Shown here: positions 23,800 through 37,462 of the stretch, piece after piece
How the letters are laid out: each line of letters begins with the position of its first letter
Position numbering within the stretch: the first letter of the stretch is position 1
Origin: Nocardia arthritidis
GTDB taxonomy: Bacteria > Actinomycetota > Actinomycetes > Mycobacteriales > Mycobacteriaceae
Length of the DNA stretch: 64,000 nucleotides
Direction of reading: 5' to 3'
NCBI RefSeq assembly: GCF_011801145.1
Contig: NZ_CP046172.1
Span: 5,766,001-5,830,000, forward strand
Position numbers and translations under genes: made by a program
The notes under the pieces: generated by a model
Database searches by the model: none
What the model saw: only the letters and a program-made list of their open reading frames with translations
What the model was told of the DNA's origin: nothing

Positions 23800-25848
23800 T
23801 CAACCCGGCTGAATCAGCGTGCGCTTCAGTATCTTTCCGGTGGCGTTGCGGGGCAGCGCGTCCAGGAAGGTGACGTCGCGCGGCACCGAGAAGCGGCTCA
23901 GCCGGTGCCGGATGTAATTGCACACCATCTCCCGGTCCAGCCCGAAACCCTCCCGGGTCACCACGAAAGCAGCCAGCCGCTGACCATATTCGGTATCCGG
24001 CACCCCGACCACCGCCACCTCGCTGACCTGCGGCAGATACGCCAGCGCCTCCTCGACCGGGCGCGGGAAAACGTTCTCGCCACCGGAGATGATCATCTCG
24101 TCGTCGCGGCCCGCGACGTACAGCAGATCGTCCGCGTCGAGATAGCCCAGATCGCCGGTGTCGAGCATGCCCGCCGATTCGGTGGGCGGTGTCGCGTCGG
24201 TGTACCCGTCGAACAGCATGTGGTTGCTGACGAAGATGCGTCCGGTGACGCCGTGCGGCACCGGACGCAGATCCTGGTCCAGCACGGCGAGTTTGGTGCC
24301 GAGCGGCGGGCGGCCCGCGGTGGTCGGCGCGGCGCGCAGGTCGGCCGGGTCCGCGATGGTCGCCCAGGACACCTCGGTGGAGCCGTAGATGTTGTAGAGC
24401 ACGTCACCGAAGGTGTCGAGGAACCGCTGCACGACCGGACCGGCCAGCGGCGCACCGCAACTGGCGACGATGCGCAGGCTGGACGTGTCGTAGCGGGCGC
24501 GCACGTGCACCGGCAGATCCAGGATGCGGTTGACCATAACCGGCACCACGATCATCGAGGTCACCTGCTGTTCGGCGATCAGCCGCAGGCAGTCCTCGGC
24601 GTCGAATCGCTCCGGCAGCACGACGGTGGCCCGGATCGGCGTGCTGATCTGCAGCGCCGACAGACCCCAGGTGTGGAACAGCGGCGCCGGGATGAGCATG
24701 GTCTCGTCCATCCGGAACGGGATCCGGGACAGCAGCGCGGCGATGGTGCCGAAACCCTTGGGCTGCGGGCGTTTCGCGCTTTTCGGGGTGCCGCTGGTGC
24801 CGGAGGTGAGCACGATCAGCCTGCCGGGATGGGGTGGCCGGGTGAACCGCGGGGAATCCAGCGCGATCAATTCCTCGACCGTTGTCGGACCGGCGCCGGT
24901 GCGGCGGGAAGTGGAGAATTGATGAATCTCCGGAGTGAGATATTTGATCAACGAACGGTATTCGTCGTCGACGAAAATCGCGGCGAGTGAATGCCTTTCG
25001 ACGACCTCCTCAATCTGAAGCGCCGACAGTCCAGTATTCAGCAATACCGTGTCGACACCCAATTTCCCTGCGGCGACCATGGTTTCGACCATTGCCACCC
25101 GATTGCGGGATAGCAGGCCGACGGCGTGCTGGGGCCCGAAACCCAGTGCGGCGAGCGCACCGGCGAGCCGATGCGTCCGCTCGTGCACCTCGGCGAAGGT
25201 GTAGGTGGCGTCACCGTCGACGATCGCGGGCCGCGTCGGGGTGTACGCCGCCGCGGCCGCGTATCCGCCGGCCAGCGTGAAACCCCATTTGGCCAGTCCG
25301 CCGAGCTGTTTCAGCCCGCGATCGGGGCGCAGGCTGCGCACCACGCCGGTGGTCATCAGCTGTTTGTAGATGCCGACCTGCAGCTTGGCCTGCGAATCCT
25401 CGCCGTTCACCAGCACCGAATCCGGAGTGCCCGCCGCGGCGGCCGCCATCCGGGCCAAACCCGCACGGGTCCAGGCGATCACGGCGTCGCGACCGTGACC
25501 CGCGATGACCTCGTGCACCCGGCCGACGCCGATATAGGTGACGGTGATCTTGGTCTGCCGATGGTCACCGCGTAACCGGACCGAGGCGAATCCGCCGTGG
25601 CTCGGACACCGTAGCTCGAAGGTTTCCGGCTCTTTGCCGATGGCGAGATGTACCGGGGGCAAAGCGATTTCGCCTCTGGATCCGGCGCGGATCAACAGCA
25701 GCGGATGCGGCCCTGCGGTTTCCGCGCGTTCACAGACACCAACCCACTGGAACATTCGCGAATAGGTCTGCGGATCCATGAGCAGATCCCAGATAACCTT
25801 GCGCGCGACAGCGAACTCCGCATCGACAGTGATGACATCGGTTACCAA
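23800..25848 (-). CDS. Acyl-CoA synthetase (FadD) with an N-terminal SRPBCC-like domain
   Basis: A 682-residue protein. Residues 1-150 (VITVDAEFAVARKVIWDLLM, 'YSRMFQWVGV', then a helix ending the domain) look like an SRPBCC/polyketide-cyclase START-type lipid pocket. From about residue 185 it is an adenylate-forming enzyme: P-loop LTSGTSGTPKS, IYGSTEVSW, DTGDLGYLD, GRDDEMIISGGENVFP and the C-terminal catalytic Lys in PRNATGKILKRTL. Such enzymes activate fatty or related acids to acyl-CoA via acyl-AMP. The nearest layout is mycobacterial FadD2/FadD12, which lack the front domain. The start TTG 25848 has no ATG alternative and lies about 50 bases after a good promoter. Confidence 0.82.
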   Translation of the reverse strand: MVTDVITVDAEFAVARKVIWDLLMDPQTYSRMFQWVGVCERAETAGPHPLLLIRAGSRGEIALPPVHLAIGKEPETFELRCPSHGGFASVRLRGDHRQTKITVTYIGVGRVHEVIAGHGRDAVIAWTRAGLARMAAAAAGTPDSVLVNGEDSQAKLQVGIYKQLMTTGVVRSLRPDRGLKQLGGLAKWGFTLAGGYAAAAAYTPTRPAIVDGDATYTFAEVHERTHRLAGALAALGFGPQHAVGLLSRNRVAMVETMVAAGKLGVDTVLLNTGLSALQIEEVVERHSLAAIFVDDEYRSLIKYLTPEIHQFSTSRRTGAGPTTVEELIALDSPRFTRPPHPGRLIVLTSGTSGTPKSAKRPQPKGFGTIAALLSRIPFRMDETMLIPAPLFHTWGLSALQISTPIRATVVLPERFDAEDCLRLIAEQQVTSMIVVPVMVNRILDLPVHVRARYDTSSLRIVASCGAPLAGPVVQRFLDTFGDVLYNIYGSTEVSWATIADPADLRAAPTTAGRPPLGTKLAVLDQDLRPVPHGVTGRIFVSNHMLFDGYTDATPPTESAGMLDTGDLGYLDADDLLYVAGRDDEMIISGGENVFPRPVEEALAYLPQVSEVAVVGVPDTEYGQRLAAFVVTREGFGLDREMVCNYIRHRLSRFSVPRDVTFLDALPRNATGKILKRTLIQPG

Positions 25849-25903
25849 TGGCGTGCATTTCTGGTCGGCCGACCCGTCCCCAATGGATCGGCATCGTTAT
25901 GTA

Positions 25904-25932
25904 TTTGTACCCACCGGTAACACTACGGTCAA
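25904..25932 (-). promoter_or_regulatory. Promoter for the SRPBCC-FadD gene
   Basis: On the minus strand TTGACC (25932-25927) and TACAAA (25909-25904) are spaced by 17 bases, close to the primary sigma consensus. The predicted transcript starts near 25897, 49 bases before the TTG start codon. Confidence 0.55.
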
Positions 25933-26076
25933 GTAAGTGTCGCCGATCTGTCGAATTGCCTTCGCGCATACCGGCCGGTTGGGCGTCGCGCACATGGCGA
26001 CGCACCGGCCATCAGCATCAACAACCGGTCGGTTCGTGTCGTTACGGCGGTGTAAGCGGGCTCGACACCGTGCGAC

Positions 26077-27801
26077 TCATGGCACCATCCAGGACAGGAC
26101 GGGGGTCGACTGGAGGACGACCAGCACGCACATGCCCGCCAGGAACAGCAGGCTCCAGCCGAGTACCCGCCGGAATATGTCGCCCTCCTTACCCGGTAAG
26201 CCGACGGCGGCGGCCGCGATGGCCAGGTTCTGCGGTGAGATCATTTTGCCGAGAACGCCACCGGAGCTGTTCGCGGCGGCCAGCAACGTCTGCGACAGGC
26301 CCGCCTTGTCGGCGGCGGCCACCTGCAGCGCGCCGAACAGCGAATTGGATGAGGTGTCCGATCCCGTGACGGCGGTGCCGAGCCAGCCGAGTATCGGCGA
26401 CAGCAGTGCGAACACCCCGCCCGCTCCGGCGAGCCAGGCGCCGAGCGTGATGGTCTGGCCCGAGGCGTTCATGACGTAGGCCAGGGCCAGGACGGCCAGC
26501 ACCGTCACGATCGCCCAGCGGAGTTGGCGCAGCGTTGCGCCGTAGGCCCGCAACGCTTTCGGGATGGATACCGACAGCGCCGCCATGGTCAGCAGTCCCG
26601 CCACCAGTATCTGAGTACCGGGTGAGGTCAGGATATTCAGGGTGAAGGTGACCGAACCGAGTTGTGCGCCTTTGGCATTGAACAGATGTAGACCGGGCCA
26701 GGCGAATTTGCGGGTCGCGTGATCGAGCAGTGTTTTGATCGGCCCGACCTGCCCGAGACCGAAGACGGCGATGATGATGAGGTACGGCGCGTAGGCGCGA
26801 GCGATCTCCCGCCGCGAATCGGGATGTTGGACGCGGCGCGCGAGGTCATCCGGCGCGATCTCCGTAGCAGGGACTGCACCGGCTTCTCGTCCGGGCGCGA
26901 TGTCCGCGGCAGCGACCGCACCGGCTTCGGGCGCGATGTCCACCGCGGCGCCCGCGCCGACCCGCGCCGGATCGGCTGTCGCCGGCGCGGCGGTGCGCCG
27001 CACCCGGAGAAATACGACGACGGCCGACGCGGAGACCAGGGCGGCGACCACATCGGCGAGCGGCGCCGAAACGAAATTGGCTGTCGCATACTGCGCGAGC
27101 GCGAAGCAGACACCGCAGATCACGGCCACCTGCCACGTCTGCCGTATCCCGTTCTTGCGATCGACGATGAAGACGAGCACCAGCGGAACCAGCACCGACA
27201 ACACCGGAGTCTGCCGTCCGACCATCGCCCCGAGCGTATCGGCGGAATGGCCGGTCACCGCGCCGAGCGTGACGATCGGCGTCGCCATCGCGCCGAATGC
27301 GACCGGCGCGGTATTCGCGGTTAGCGCGAGGACGGCGGACTTCATCGGCGCGAATCCGAGGGCGATCAACATGACGGCGGTGACCGCGACCGGGGTGCCG
27401 AAGCCCGCGAGCGCCTCCATCAGCGCGCCGAAGCAGAACGCGATGAGGATGGCCTGCACCCGCTGGTCGTCGCTGAGGCCGGCGAACGATCGGCGCAGCA
27501 CATCGAAATGCCCGGTGGCGACGGTCATGTTGTACAGCCAGATCGCATTGATGACGATCCACAGAATCGGGAAGAACCCGAACGCCGCACCCTCGGATCC
27601 GGCGAGCAGCGCCTGGCCGACGGGCATTCCGTACACCCAGATCGCGACGATCAGCGCCGTGCCCAGCGCCACCAACGACGCGATCCACGCGGCCCACCGC
27701 AACACCCCGAGCAGCGCGAAGAGCACCAGTAGCGGCAGCGCCGCGACGAGCGAACTCCACGCGAGTGAATGGGCCAGTGGATCGAGCACTTGCTGATACA
27801 T
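26077..27801 (-). CDS. lldP: L-lactate permease
   Basis: A 574-residue polytopic membrane protein of the LctP family. Diagnostic segments are ILWIVINAIWLYNMTVATGHFD, LIAFCFGALMEALAGFGTPVA, WPGLHLFN and, near the end, LGWLGTAVTGSDTSSNSLFGALQ plus SGGVLGKMISPQNLAIA. It imports L- or D-lactate and glycolate with protons. A Pro/Ala-rich cytosolic insert with repeated 'DIAP' units (residues about 270-320) is longer than in E. coli LldP. GGAGG precedes ATG 27801. No lldD dehydrogenase or LldR regulator is adjacent, so lactate oxidation must be encoded elsewhere. Confidence 0.9.
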   Translation of the reverse strand: MYQQVLDPLAHSLAWSSLVAALPLLVLFALLGVLRWAAWIASLVALGTALIVAIWVYGMPVGQALLAGSEGAAFGFFPILWIVINAIWLYNMTVATGHFDVLRRSFAGLSDDQRVQAILIAFCFGALMEALAGFGTPVAVTAVMLIALGFAPMKSAVLALTANTAPVAFGAMATPIVTLGAVTGHSADTLGAMVGRQTPVLSVLVPLVLVFIVDRKNGIRQTWQVAVICGVCFALAQYATANFVSAPLADVVAALVSASAVVVFLRVRRTAAPATADPARVGAGAAVDIAPEAGAVAAADIAPGREAGAVPATEIAPDDLARRVQHPDSRREIARAYAPYLIIIAVFGLGQVGPIKTLLDHATRKFAWPGLHLFNAKGAQLGSVTFTLNILTSPGTQILVAGLLTMAALSVSIPKALRAYGATLRQLRWAIVTVLAVLALAYVMNASGQTITLGAWLAGAGGVFALLSPILGWLGTAVTGSDTSSNSLFGALQVAAADKAGLSQTLLAAANSSGGVLGKMISPQNLAIAAAAVGLPGKEGDIFRRVLGWSLLFLAGMCVLVVLQSTPVLSWMVP

Positions 27802-28210
27802 CGCGAAACCTCCAGAACCGAGCAGAGCCCGAGCACGGTCCGATTAGCCGCCGGTCTACGGCAGGTGGTCGGCCGGTACCCGGCAGCTGAATTCTGGTCA
27901 ACTATCGAGTGTTCGGTGGTTTGTTTCGCGACAATGCGGCCGGATCAACACCTCTGAAGTCCGTGAACGGGTGTGCGACCGGCATCGCCCGCCCGAGCCC
28001 GGATACTGATCCGCATGCCGCTTCTCACCGAACCCGTCGCCACCTCGCTCGCTTGGCGCAGCCGATCGAGCAGGCAAATCGGTCCCGACGAGCAGCGCTC
28101 CCCAGTACTAGCTGATATTTGCTATTCGGCTGGTGTACAACGCAATTGGGGATCCTTCGGTGCGATGCACGGTGCTACGCTGCCATCGCGGTTCGAGGAC
28201 AGGAGGGGCG
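27802..28210. other. Intergenic region between divergent lldP and a secreted protein gene
   Basis: About 409 bp. No frame looks coding. It must hold both promoters; a TGTACA-like stretch near 28132 could serve the plus-strand gene. No clear operator was found. Confidence 0.45.
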
Positions 28211-28789
28211 ATGCGCGGATCGGATCGGCGAAAGATACTGCCCGGCCGTGTATTCGGGAAATTCTGGTCGAATATCGTTGCGCTGGTGTTGCTTTCGGCG
28301 GCAATCTCGGCGGCCTCATCGACCGCACCGGCACGGGCCGCGGACGGCGATCTGACCTGCCAGGCGAAGGCGACATTCATCTTCGACCCCAGCCCGCTGT
28401 CCTACTACGACACCTATCTCACGCCCTCCGGCACGGTCGACCTGGGCGCGAAGGCCGATGCGGGCACACCGTGCACATCGGAGACCGGGGCGACGATGTC
28501 GGGCGGCACGTTCACGCTGGATCCGTTCAGCGCCGTATTCAGTTGCACGCACGCCGATCTCACCGGTACCGGCACCATCGCCTGGAACAACGGCAATCCG
28601 GCCAGCTCCATCAAATGGCATCTCACCATCACCGTGCGCGGGGACCGAACCCTCACCGCCGAGGTCGTCGCCGGGCCGCTCCAGGGCGATACCGTGACGA
28701 TCTCCCCCGGAAACGTTACGGCGGACGGTGATTGCGCCGGCTACATCCACAAACTGCAATTCGACGACGCCACAATCACATTCCAGTGA
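28211..28789 (+). CDS. Secreted protein of unknown function
   Basis: A 192-residue protein starting at ATG 28211 directly after a strong AGGAGGGG ribosome site. A basic N-terminus and hydrophobic core (IVALVLLSAAISAASSTA) lead to an ARA-AD signal peptidase site near residue 45. The mature domain is a cysteine-containing beta-sandwich type: LTCQAKATFIFDP, TPCTSETGATMSGGTF, AVFSCTHADLTGTGTIAWNN, DGDCAGYIHKL. Four cysteines are spaced as for two disulfides. Nocardia and mycobacteria encode several such small exported proteins of no known role. Convergent with a GNAT gene. Confidence 0.75.
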   Translation: MRGSDRRKILPGRVFGKFWSNIVALVLLSAAISAASSTAPARAADGDLTCQAKATFIFDPSPLSYYDTYLTPSGTVDLGAKADAGTPCTSETGATMSGGTFTLDPFSAVFSCTHADLTGTGTIAWNNGNPASSIKWHLTITVRGDRTLTAEVVAGPLQGDTVTISPGNVTADGDCAGYIHKLQFDDATITFQ

Positions 28790-28796
28790 GGCACGC

Positions 28797-29336
28797 CTAT
28801 GGACGGTGGGTGGACTCCGGCCCGACTCGTCGCATGTGCACGTCGGTGAACCCGTCCTGTCGCACCGATCGGACGATGGCGAAACCCAACTTTTCCGCCA
28901 CCCGCCGCGACGGCGCGTTATCCGTCGTCGTCATGATCTCGACCGGGTGATCCGGCCACGCCCGCTCGGCCCAGGACACCGCGGCCGCCGCCATCTCCGA
29001 CGCGAAACCCTTCCCCCATGCGCTCGGCCGGAAGCGATAGTAGAGGTTCAACAGCCGCTCCCCGTCCCGCACGGTGACCCGCAATCCACCGAACCCGATG
29101 ATCCCGCCCGCCGGGGCCACTTCGACCGCCCAATACCCGATGCCGTGTTCGGCCCAGTCGCGCAACCAGATTCGGAACAACTCGACGGATTCGTCCACGG
29201 ATCGCGCCCGATCCGGCCGGAATACGTTGGCCGCCGGATCACCGTGAATCTCCACCATCGCCGGCAGATCACCGTCCGCCACCTTCCGCAGCACCAACCG
29301 GTCGGTACGTATCAATTCCGGCGCACTGTCCACCAT
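28797..29336 (-). CDS. GNAT-family N-acetyltransferase
   Basis: A 179-residue RimJ/RimL-type acetyltransferase. It begins LIRTDRLVLRKVADGDL, the usual first strand and helix. The acetyl-CoA site is read from YYRFRPSAWGKGFASEMAAA (R/Q-x-x-G-x-G/A variant: AWGKGFA) and DNAPSRRVAEKLGF. GNATs of this branch acetylate protein N-termini or small amines; the substrate is unknown. ATG 29336 follows a TTG that is also in frame. There is no strong ribosome site. Confidence 0.8.
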   Translation of the reverse strand: MVDSAPELIRTDRLVLRKVADGDLPAMVEIHGDPAANVFRPDRARSVDESVELFRIWLRDWAEHGIGYWAVEVAPAGGIIGFGGLRVTVRDGERLLNLYYRFRPSAWGKGFASEMAAAAVSWAERAWPDHPVEIMTTTDNAPSRRVAEKLGFAIVRSVRQDGFTDVHMRRVGPESTHRP

Positions 29337-29451
29337 CAAGGCAGCCTAGGACGACCACACCGCCTTCGTCACACCGTTTTGTCGCACGCCGACGGGCGAG
29401 ATAGCGCTCGACGGCGATCCCGCGGCGGGACAACATGAGTCGTTTGGGCGC

Positions 29452-29985
29452 TCAATCGATCGGGCGTGCGTCGCGGAGGATCGCGTCCACCGTTTCGTCG
29501 ACCGTCGAATCGGAACTGTCCAGCCATAAGCCGATTCGCGGGGTGTTGTCGCGGAGTCCGGTGTCGAGGTCGGCGACGCTGAAGACACCGTATGCCTTCT
29601 TCACTCGGCCCATCTCGCGGCGTGCGACCTCTTCCGCGCGTGGCGTGAGTACCACGACGTAGCGGGGGCGGGTTCGGATCCGGTCGACGAACCAGGCCAG
29701 TTCCTCGCCCAGCGCCACGTCCTGGACGATCGCGGTGAACCCGTTGTCCGCGTAGGCATCGGCGGTTCGGGCCGCCAGTTGGTAGCGCAATCGCAGCTGC
29801 GCCAACGCATCCGGGGTCGGGTCGGGGGACATCTCCGCACGGCCGTTCACCACGAAACGCCGGAACACATCACCGCGCACATGTGCCGAGCGCGGCAGAC
29901 GTTCGGCCAAAGCCTGTGCGACGGTGGACTTTCCGGCCGCTTGGATTCCGGTGATGAGATATACCGCGCCTGCCATGCCGATCAT
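29452..29985 (-). CDS. P-loop ATPase/phosphotransferase-like protein
   Basis: A 177-residue P-loop protein. Walker A GIQAAGKSTVAQAL is at residues about 13-26, followed by SAHVRGDVFRRFVVNGR, where the Asp resembles the catalytic Asp of zeta-toxin and chloramphenicol phosphotransferase-type kinases. FTAIVQDVALG is the Walker B-like strand, and VVLTPRAEEVARRE may form the lid with arginines. These enzymes phosphorylate small molecules such as sugars or antibiotics; no antitoxin neighbour is present. Start at ATG 29985 or ATG 29976 (MAGAVYL). It lies 32 bp beyond the SDR gene and is probably cotranscribed with it. Confidence 0.7.
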   Translation of the reverse strand: MIGMAGAVYLITGIQAAGKSTVAQALAERLPRSAHVRGDVFRRFVVNGRAEMSPDPTPDALAQLRLRYQLAARTADAYADNGFTAIVQDVALGEELAWFVDRIRTRPRYVVVLTPRAEEVARREMGRVKKAYGVFSVADLDTGLRDNTPRIGLWLDSSDSTVDETVDAILRDARPID

Positions 29986-30017
29986 GATCGAGTGCGGATG
30001 CCGATCGCACCAGCGAA

Positions 30018-30866
30018 TTAATGGGCGGGCTGATCGATATAGCGGTGCATGGCCCAGTTCATGGTGCGCATCGCCGCGTTGTAGGCTGGCGGGAAATACC
30101 GTTGCGCCAGGTGGCCGATGCGGATGTCGGGTGAGGTGTAGATGAGGTAGCGGTCGCGTTCGACGCCGCGGACCACCGTGCGGGCGGCCGCCTCCGGGGT
30201 GACGGCGTGCCGCATGAACAGCGAGATGCCGCGCTGCACGGCGACGGTGGAGCGGTCGATGCCCGCGATGTCGACGCTGTCGACCATCGGCGTCGCCATC
30301 GCGCCGGGCACCACCAGGCTCACCCCGATGCGGTGCCTGCGCAGATCGAAGCGCAGCACCTCCGAGACGCCGCGCAGCCCGAATTTGCCCGCGCTGTACG
30401 GCGCATGCCACGGCAGCCCGAAAAGGCCCGCGGCCGAGGATACGTTGACCAGATGTCCGCCCTTGCCCGCGGCGATCATCGGCGGCACGAATTCCTCGAT
30501 CACGTGAATCGGGCCCATCAGATCGATATCGATGGTGCGCCGCCACTGCTGGTGGGTCAGCCGGTCGACCGAGCCCCAGGTGGCGATGCCCGCGACGTTC
30601 ATCACCACATCGACATTGCCGAGTTCGGCATGGGTCTTGGCGGCCAGGTCGACGACGGCGTCGTGATCGCTGACGTCGGCGGCCTGCGCGAGGTGCACGG
30701 TGGCCCCGGTCGCGCGCACCAGCTCGGCGGTTTCCTGCAGACCCGGATCCGCGATATCGGTGAGCACCACCGAGGCGCCCCTGACCGCCACCGCGAGCGC
30801 GGTGCAGCGCCCGAGCCCGCTGGCCGCTCCGGTGATCAAACAGCGCTTACCGCCGAACTTCGTCAT
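30018..30866 (-). CDS. Short-chain dehydrogenase/reductase
   Basis: A 282-residue classical SDR. The NAD(P) motif CLITGAASGLGRCTALAVA contains TGxxxGxG. NVAGIATWG is the NNAG equivalent, VNVSSAAGLFGLPWHAPYSAGK supplies catalytic Ser, Tyr and Lys, and VVPGAMATPM follows. The C-terminal extension (SPDIRIGHLAQRYFPPAYNA) matches the mycobacterial/nocardial SDR group acting on lipids or steroids. There is no ribosome site before ATG 30866. A promoter and an inverted repeat lie 10-35 bases upstream. Confidence 0.82.
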   Translation of the reverse strand: MTKFGGKRCLITGAASGLGRCTALAVAVRGASVVLTDIADPGLQETAELVRATGATVHLAQAADVSDHDAVVDLAAKTHAELGNVDVVMNVAGIATWGSVDRLTHQQWRRTIDIDLMGPIHVIEEFVPPMIAAGKGGHLVNVSSAAGLFGLPWHAPYSAGKFGLRGVSEVLRFDLRRHRIGVSLVVPGAMATPMVDSVDIAGIDRSTVAVQRGISLFMRHAVTPEAAARTVVRGVERDRYLIYTSPDIRIGHLAQRYFPPAYNAAMRTMNWAMHRYIDQPAH

Positions 30867-30876
30867 GCCGACGACG

Positions 30877-30899
30877 ATAGACGAACACCGCTGTCTATA
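30877..30899 (-). promoter_or_regulatory. SDR promoter with inverted-repeat operator
   Basis: ATAGAC (30877-30882) and GTCTAT (30893-30898) are perfect inverted arms. The outer arm overlaps TATAGA on the minus strand (30899-30894), a good -10 placing the start about 20 bases before the ATG. A repressor here would block transcription. TetR-type regulators use such sites, but none is encoded beside it. Confidence 0.5.
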
Positions 30900-30921
30900 A
30901 AAGACTGGCGCGGCAAGAGCC

Positions 30922-31602
30922 TCATCGCATTTCGGCCGACACCACGATGGTGGTCCACCCGCCGAGGTGGATCCGGTCGCCGCTGCGCAGCAGCACCGGC
31001 ACCTTCGCCGGGATCAGCTCGTCGCTGCCGTTGAGGCTGGTGCCGTTGGTGGAACCGAGGTCGGTGATGGTGAGCGCCTCGCCGTCGATCCGCAGCATCG
31101 CGTGCGCGCGCGAGACTCCCGCGTCGGCGGGCGGGATGCCGAGGTCGATATCCGGCGCCAACCCCTGTGAGACGCTGCGCTTGCCGATCAGGATCTCACC
31201 GCCCCGCAGCGTGATCCGCCGCTCCGGATAGAACGCCGGGAACTCCACCCGGTCCGCATCGGGCCCCTTGCGCGCGATCACTCGATCGTAGAACTCGCGG
31301 TCGGCGGTGACGATCGCCACCCATCCGGATTCCGGAACAGCTTGCGCGCCAACGACTTCGGCCGCATGCACGGTGGGCGCGAGCCGGGGGTCGGTGACCG
31401 ACTCCACCGGCGGCGGCGCGGGCAGCGCGGAATCGAATCCGCAGACCTCACAGAACCGGCCCGAACTCGGCGACCCGCACGACGGGCACACCGCGATCGG
31501 CGCCGCGGCCACCGTCGGCGCGGCCGTACTCCCGATCGGCGACCCGCACACATCGCAGTAATCGGTCGCCACGGACTCGTGGCCATCGGGGCAGACAACC
31601 AT
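30922..31602 (-). CDS. FHA-domain protein with zinc ribbons
   Basis: A 226-residue protein, last gene of the glnX-pknG operon; its ATG overlaps the vWA stop (TGATG). Two zinc-ribbon pairs are at the N-terminus: CPDGHESVATDYCDVCGSP and CPSCGSPSSGRFCEVCGFD (residues 4-55). The C-terminal FHA domain (about 130-225) has ILIGKRSVSQG, VSRAHAMLRID and ITDLGSTNGTSLNG, i.e. the Arg, Ser, His and Asn that bind phosphothreonine peptides. In mycobacteria PknG acts on the FHA protein GarA; this one lacks GarA's N-terminal Thr-Thr phosphorylation motif. It may read phosphothreonine made by PknG. The link is inferred from position. Confidence 0.85.
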   Translation of the reverse strand: MVVCPDGHESVATDYCDVCGSPIGSTAAPTVAAAPIAVCPSCGSPSSGRFCEVCGFDSALPAPPPVESVTDPRLAPTVHAAEVVGAQAVPESGWVAIVTADREFYDRVIARKGPDADRVEFPAFYPERRITLRGGEILIGKRSVSQGLAPDIDLGIPPADAGVSRAHAMLRIDGEALTITDLGSTNGTSLNGSDELIPAKVPVLLRSGDRIHLGGWTTIVVSAEMR

Positions 31603-32883
31603 CACTCTCCCTTTCGCACCCGCGCCGTCTTCGTCGAGCGCGCGTCCAACGCCATCTCGTCGGCCGCCTGAACCTGCGAACGCAGCCGCACGGTGCCGCT
31701 GCGCTCGTCCACCTCCACCACACCGCGCAGCAGTTTCGCGGTGCCCTCGTTACCCGATTCGGCCGCGAGCGCGACGGCGCGGCGCAGTTTGGCGGTCGCC
31801 GTCTGCACATCACCACTCTTACGCGCCGCCAGCCCCTCCTGCACCGCCCGCGCCAGTTCGGCCTGGCCGGTGTAATGCGCGACGCGCCTGCTGATCCGGG
31901 CCGACAGTTCGGCGTCGTCGGTCCACACCGCCTTCACCAAACCCTGGCCGAGCACCTCCTCGCCCGCGACGACAGTTATTCTGGCGGCGAGCTTTTCGCG
32001 TCCCGGCGCCGCGGGCTCCACCTGCACCTGGACGTGATAGTCGCGGTCCTCCGCACCCCACGCGCCGAGCGAGTACTCCCCACCTGCGGTCCGGTGTCCA
32101 CCCGGCGCCCGGTCAGATCCTCGATGGTCGGCGCGACCTGTTTGACGAAGCGGATCGTCGCGCCCGCGGGCGTCCAGACCCGCAGCGTGAGATCCGGAAT
32201 CGCCTTGGCCAGCGAACCTTGCGTCATGGCGGCGAAATCGGCGGCCAGATTCGCCGGATCGGCGACGATATCGACGGTGCCGTGCAGCGCGGTGGCGATC
32301 GCACGCAGCTCGTCCACCCGCCAGTCGGTGCCGACGCCGCGGCAGTCGCAGGTGAAATATCCTTGGGACAGCTCGATTTCGGCGGCCAGCCGGGTGGGTT
32401 CCTCGTGCTCGTTCTTGCCGTCGGTGAGCAGGATGGCGTGCACCATCGCGTCCGGATGTTTCTGCGCCAGCTGACGCGACAGCCCCAGCCAGGTGCCCAT
32501 GGCGGTGCCGCCGGTCGGCCGCAGCTTGTCCAGTTTGCGCCGGGCCGCGGCGCGCGAGTCGGCATTGGCGGGCAGCGACGGCACATCGGTCGGAAAGATC
32601 AAGCGCGCCAACGCCGTTCCCTCCACTATGGCGAAATGCGTGCCATCGGGCAGCGCGTCGAGCGCGGCGAGCACGGCCCGACGCGCACCCTCGAATTTGC
32701 CGCCGGCGCCCATGGATCCGGAGCAGTCCATGATCAGGATCTCCAGCCGCTGCTGCGGCCTGCCCGCGGCGACCAGTTCGGCGCCCGCCTCGACGGTGAC
32801 CACCGCGTCCACCGTGCCGTGTCCGGCGGCGAGATACTCGTTCTGGTCGATGGCGACCGAAATACCGTTTCCGGCAGCAGCAT

Positions 32884-32887
<4 letters not shown>
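31602..32887 (-). pseudogene. von Willebrand factor A-domain protein gene with a one-base frameshift
   Basis: From ATG 32887 (AGGAGAA ahead; ATGA overlap with the phosphatase) the frame encodes a vWA protein. Visible features are the MIDAS motif MDCSGSMGAGG, TGGTAMGTWLG and ILLTDGKNEHEEP. The reading then passes LTGRRVDTGPQV near 32085. There the coherent protein continues in another frame: EYSLGAWGAEDRDYHVQVQV...EELGQGLVK-type beta segment and a helical tail ending TKTARVRKGE. The GGTGGGGAG run at about 32078-32084 appears to lack one base. The full product would be about 428 residues. Both parts are well conserved, so this is recent damage or a sequence error. In related modules vWA proteins act as metal-dependent scaffolds. 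Confidence 0.8.
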
Positions 32888-37458
<4,571 letters not shown>

Positions 37459-37462
<4 letters not shown>

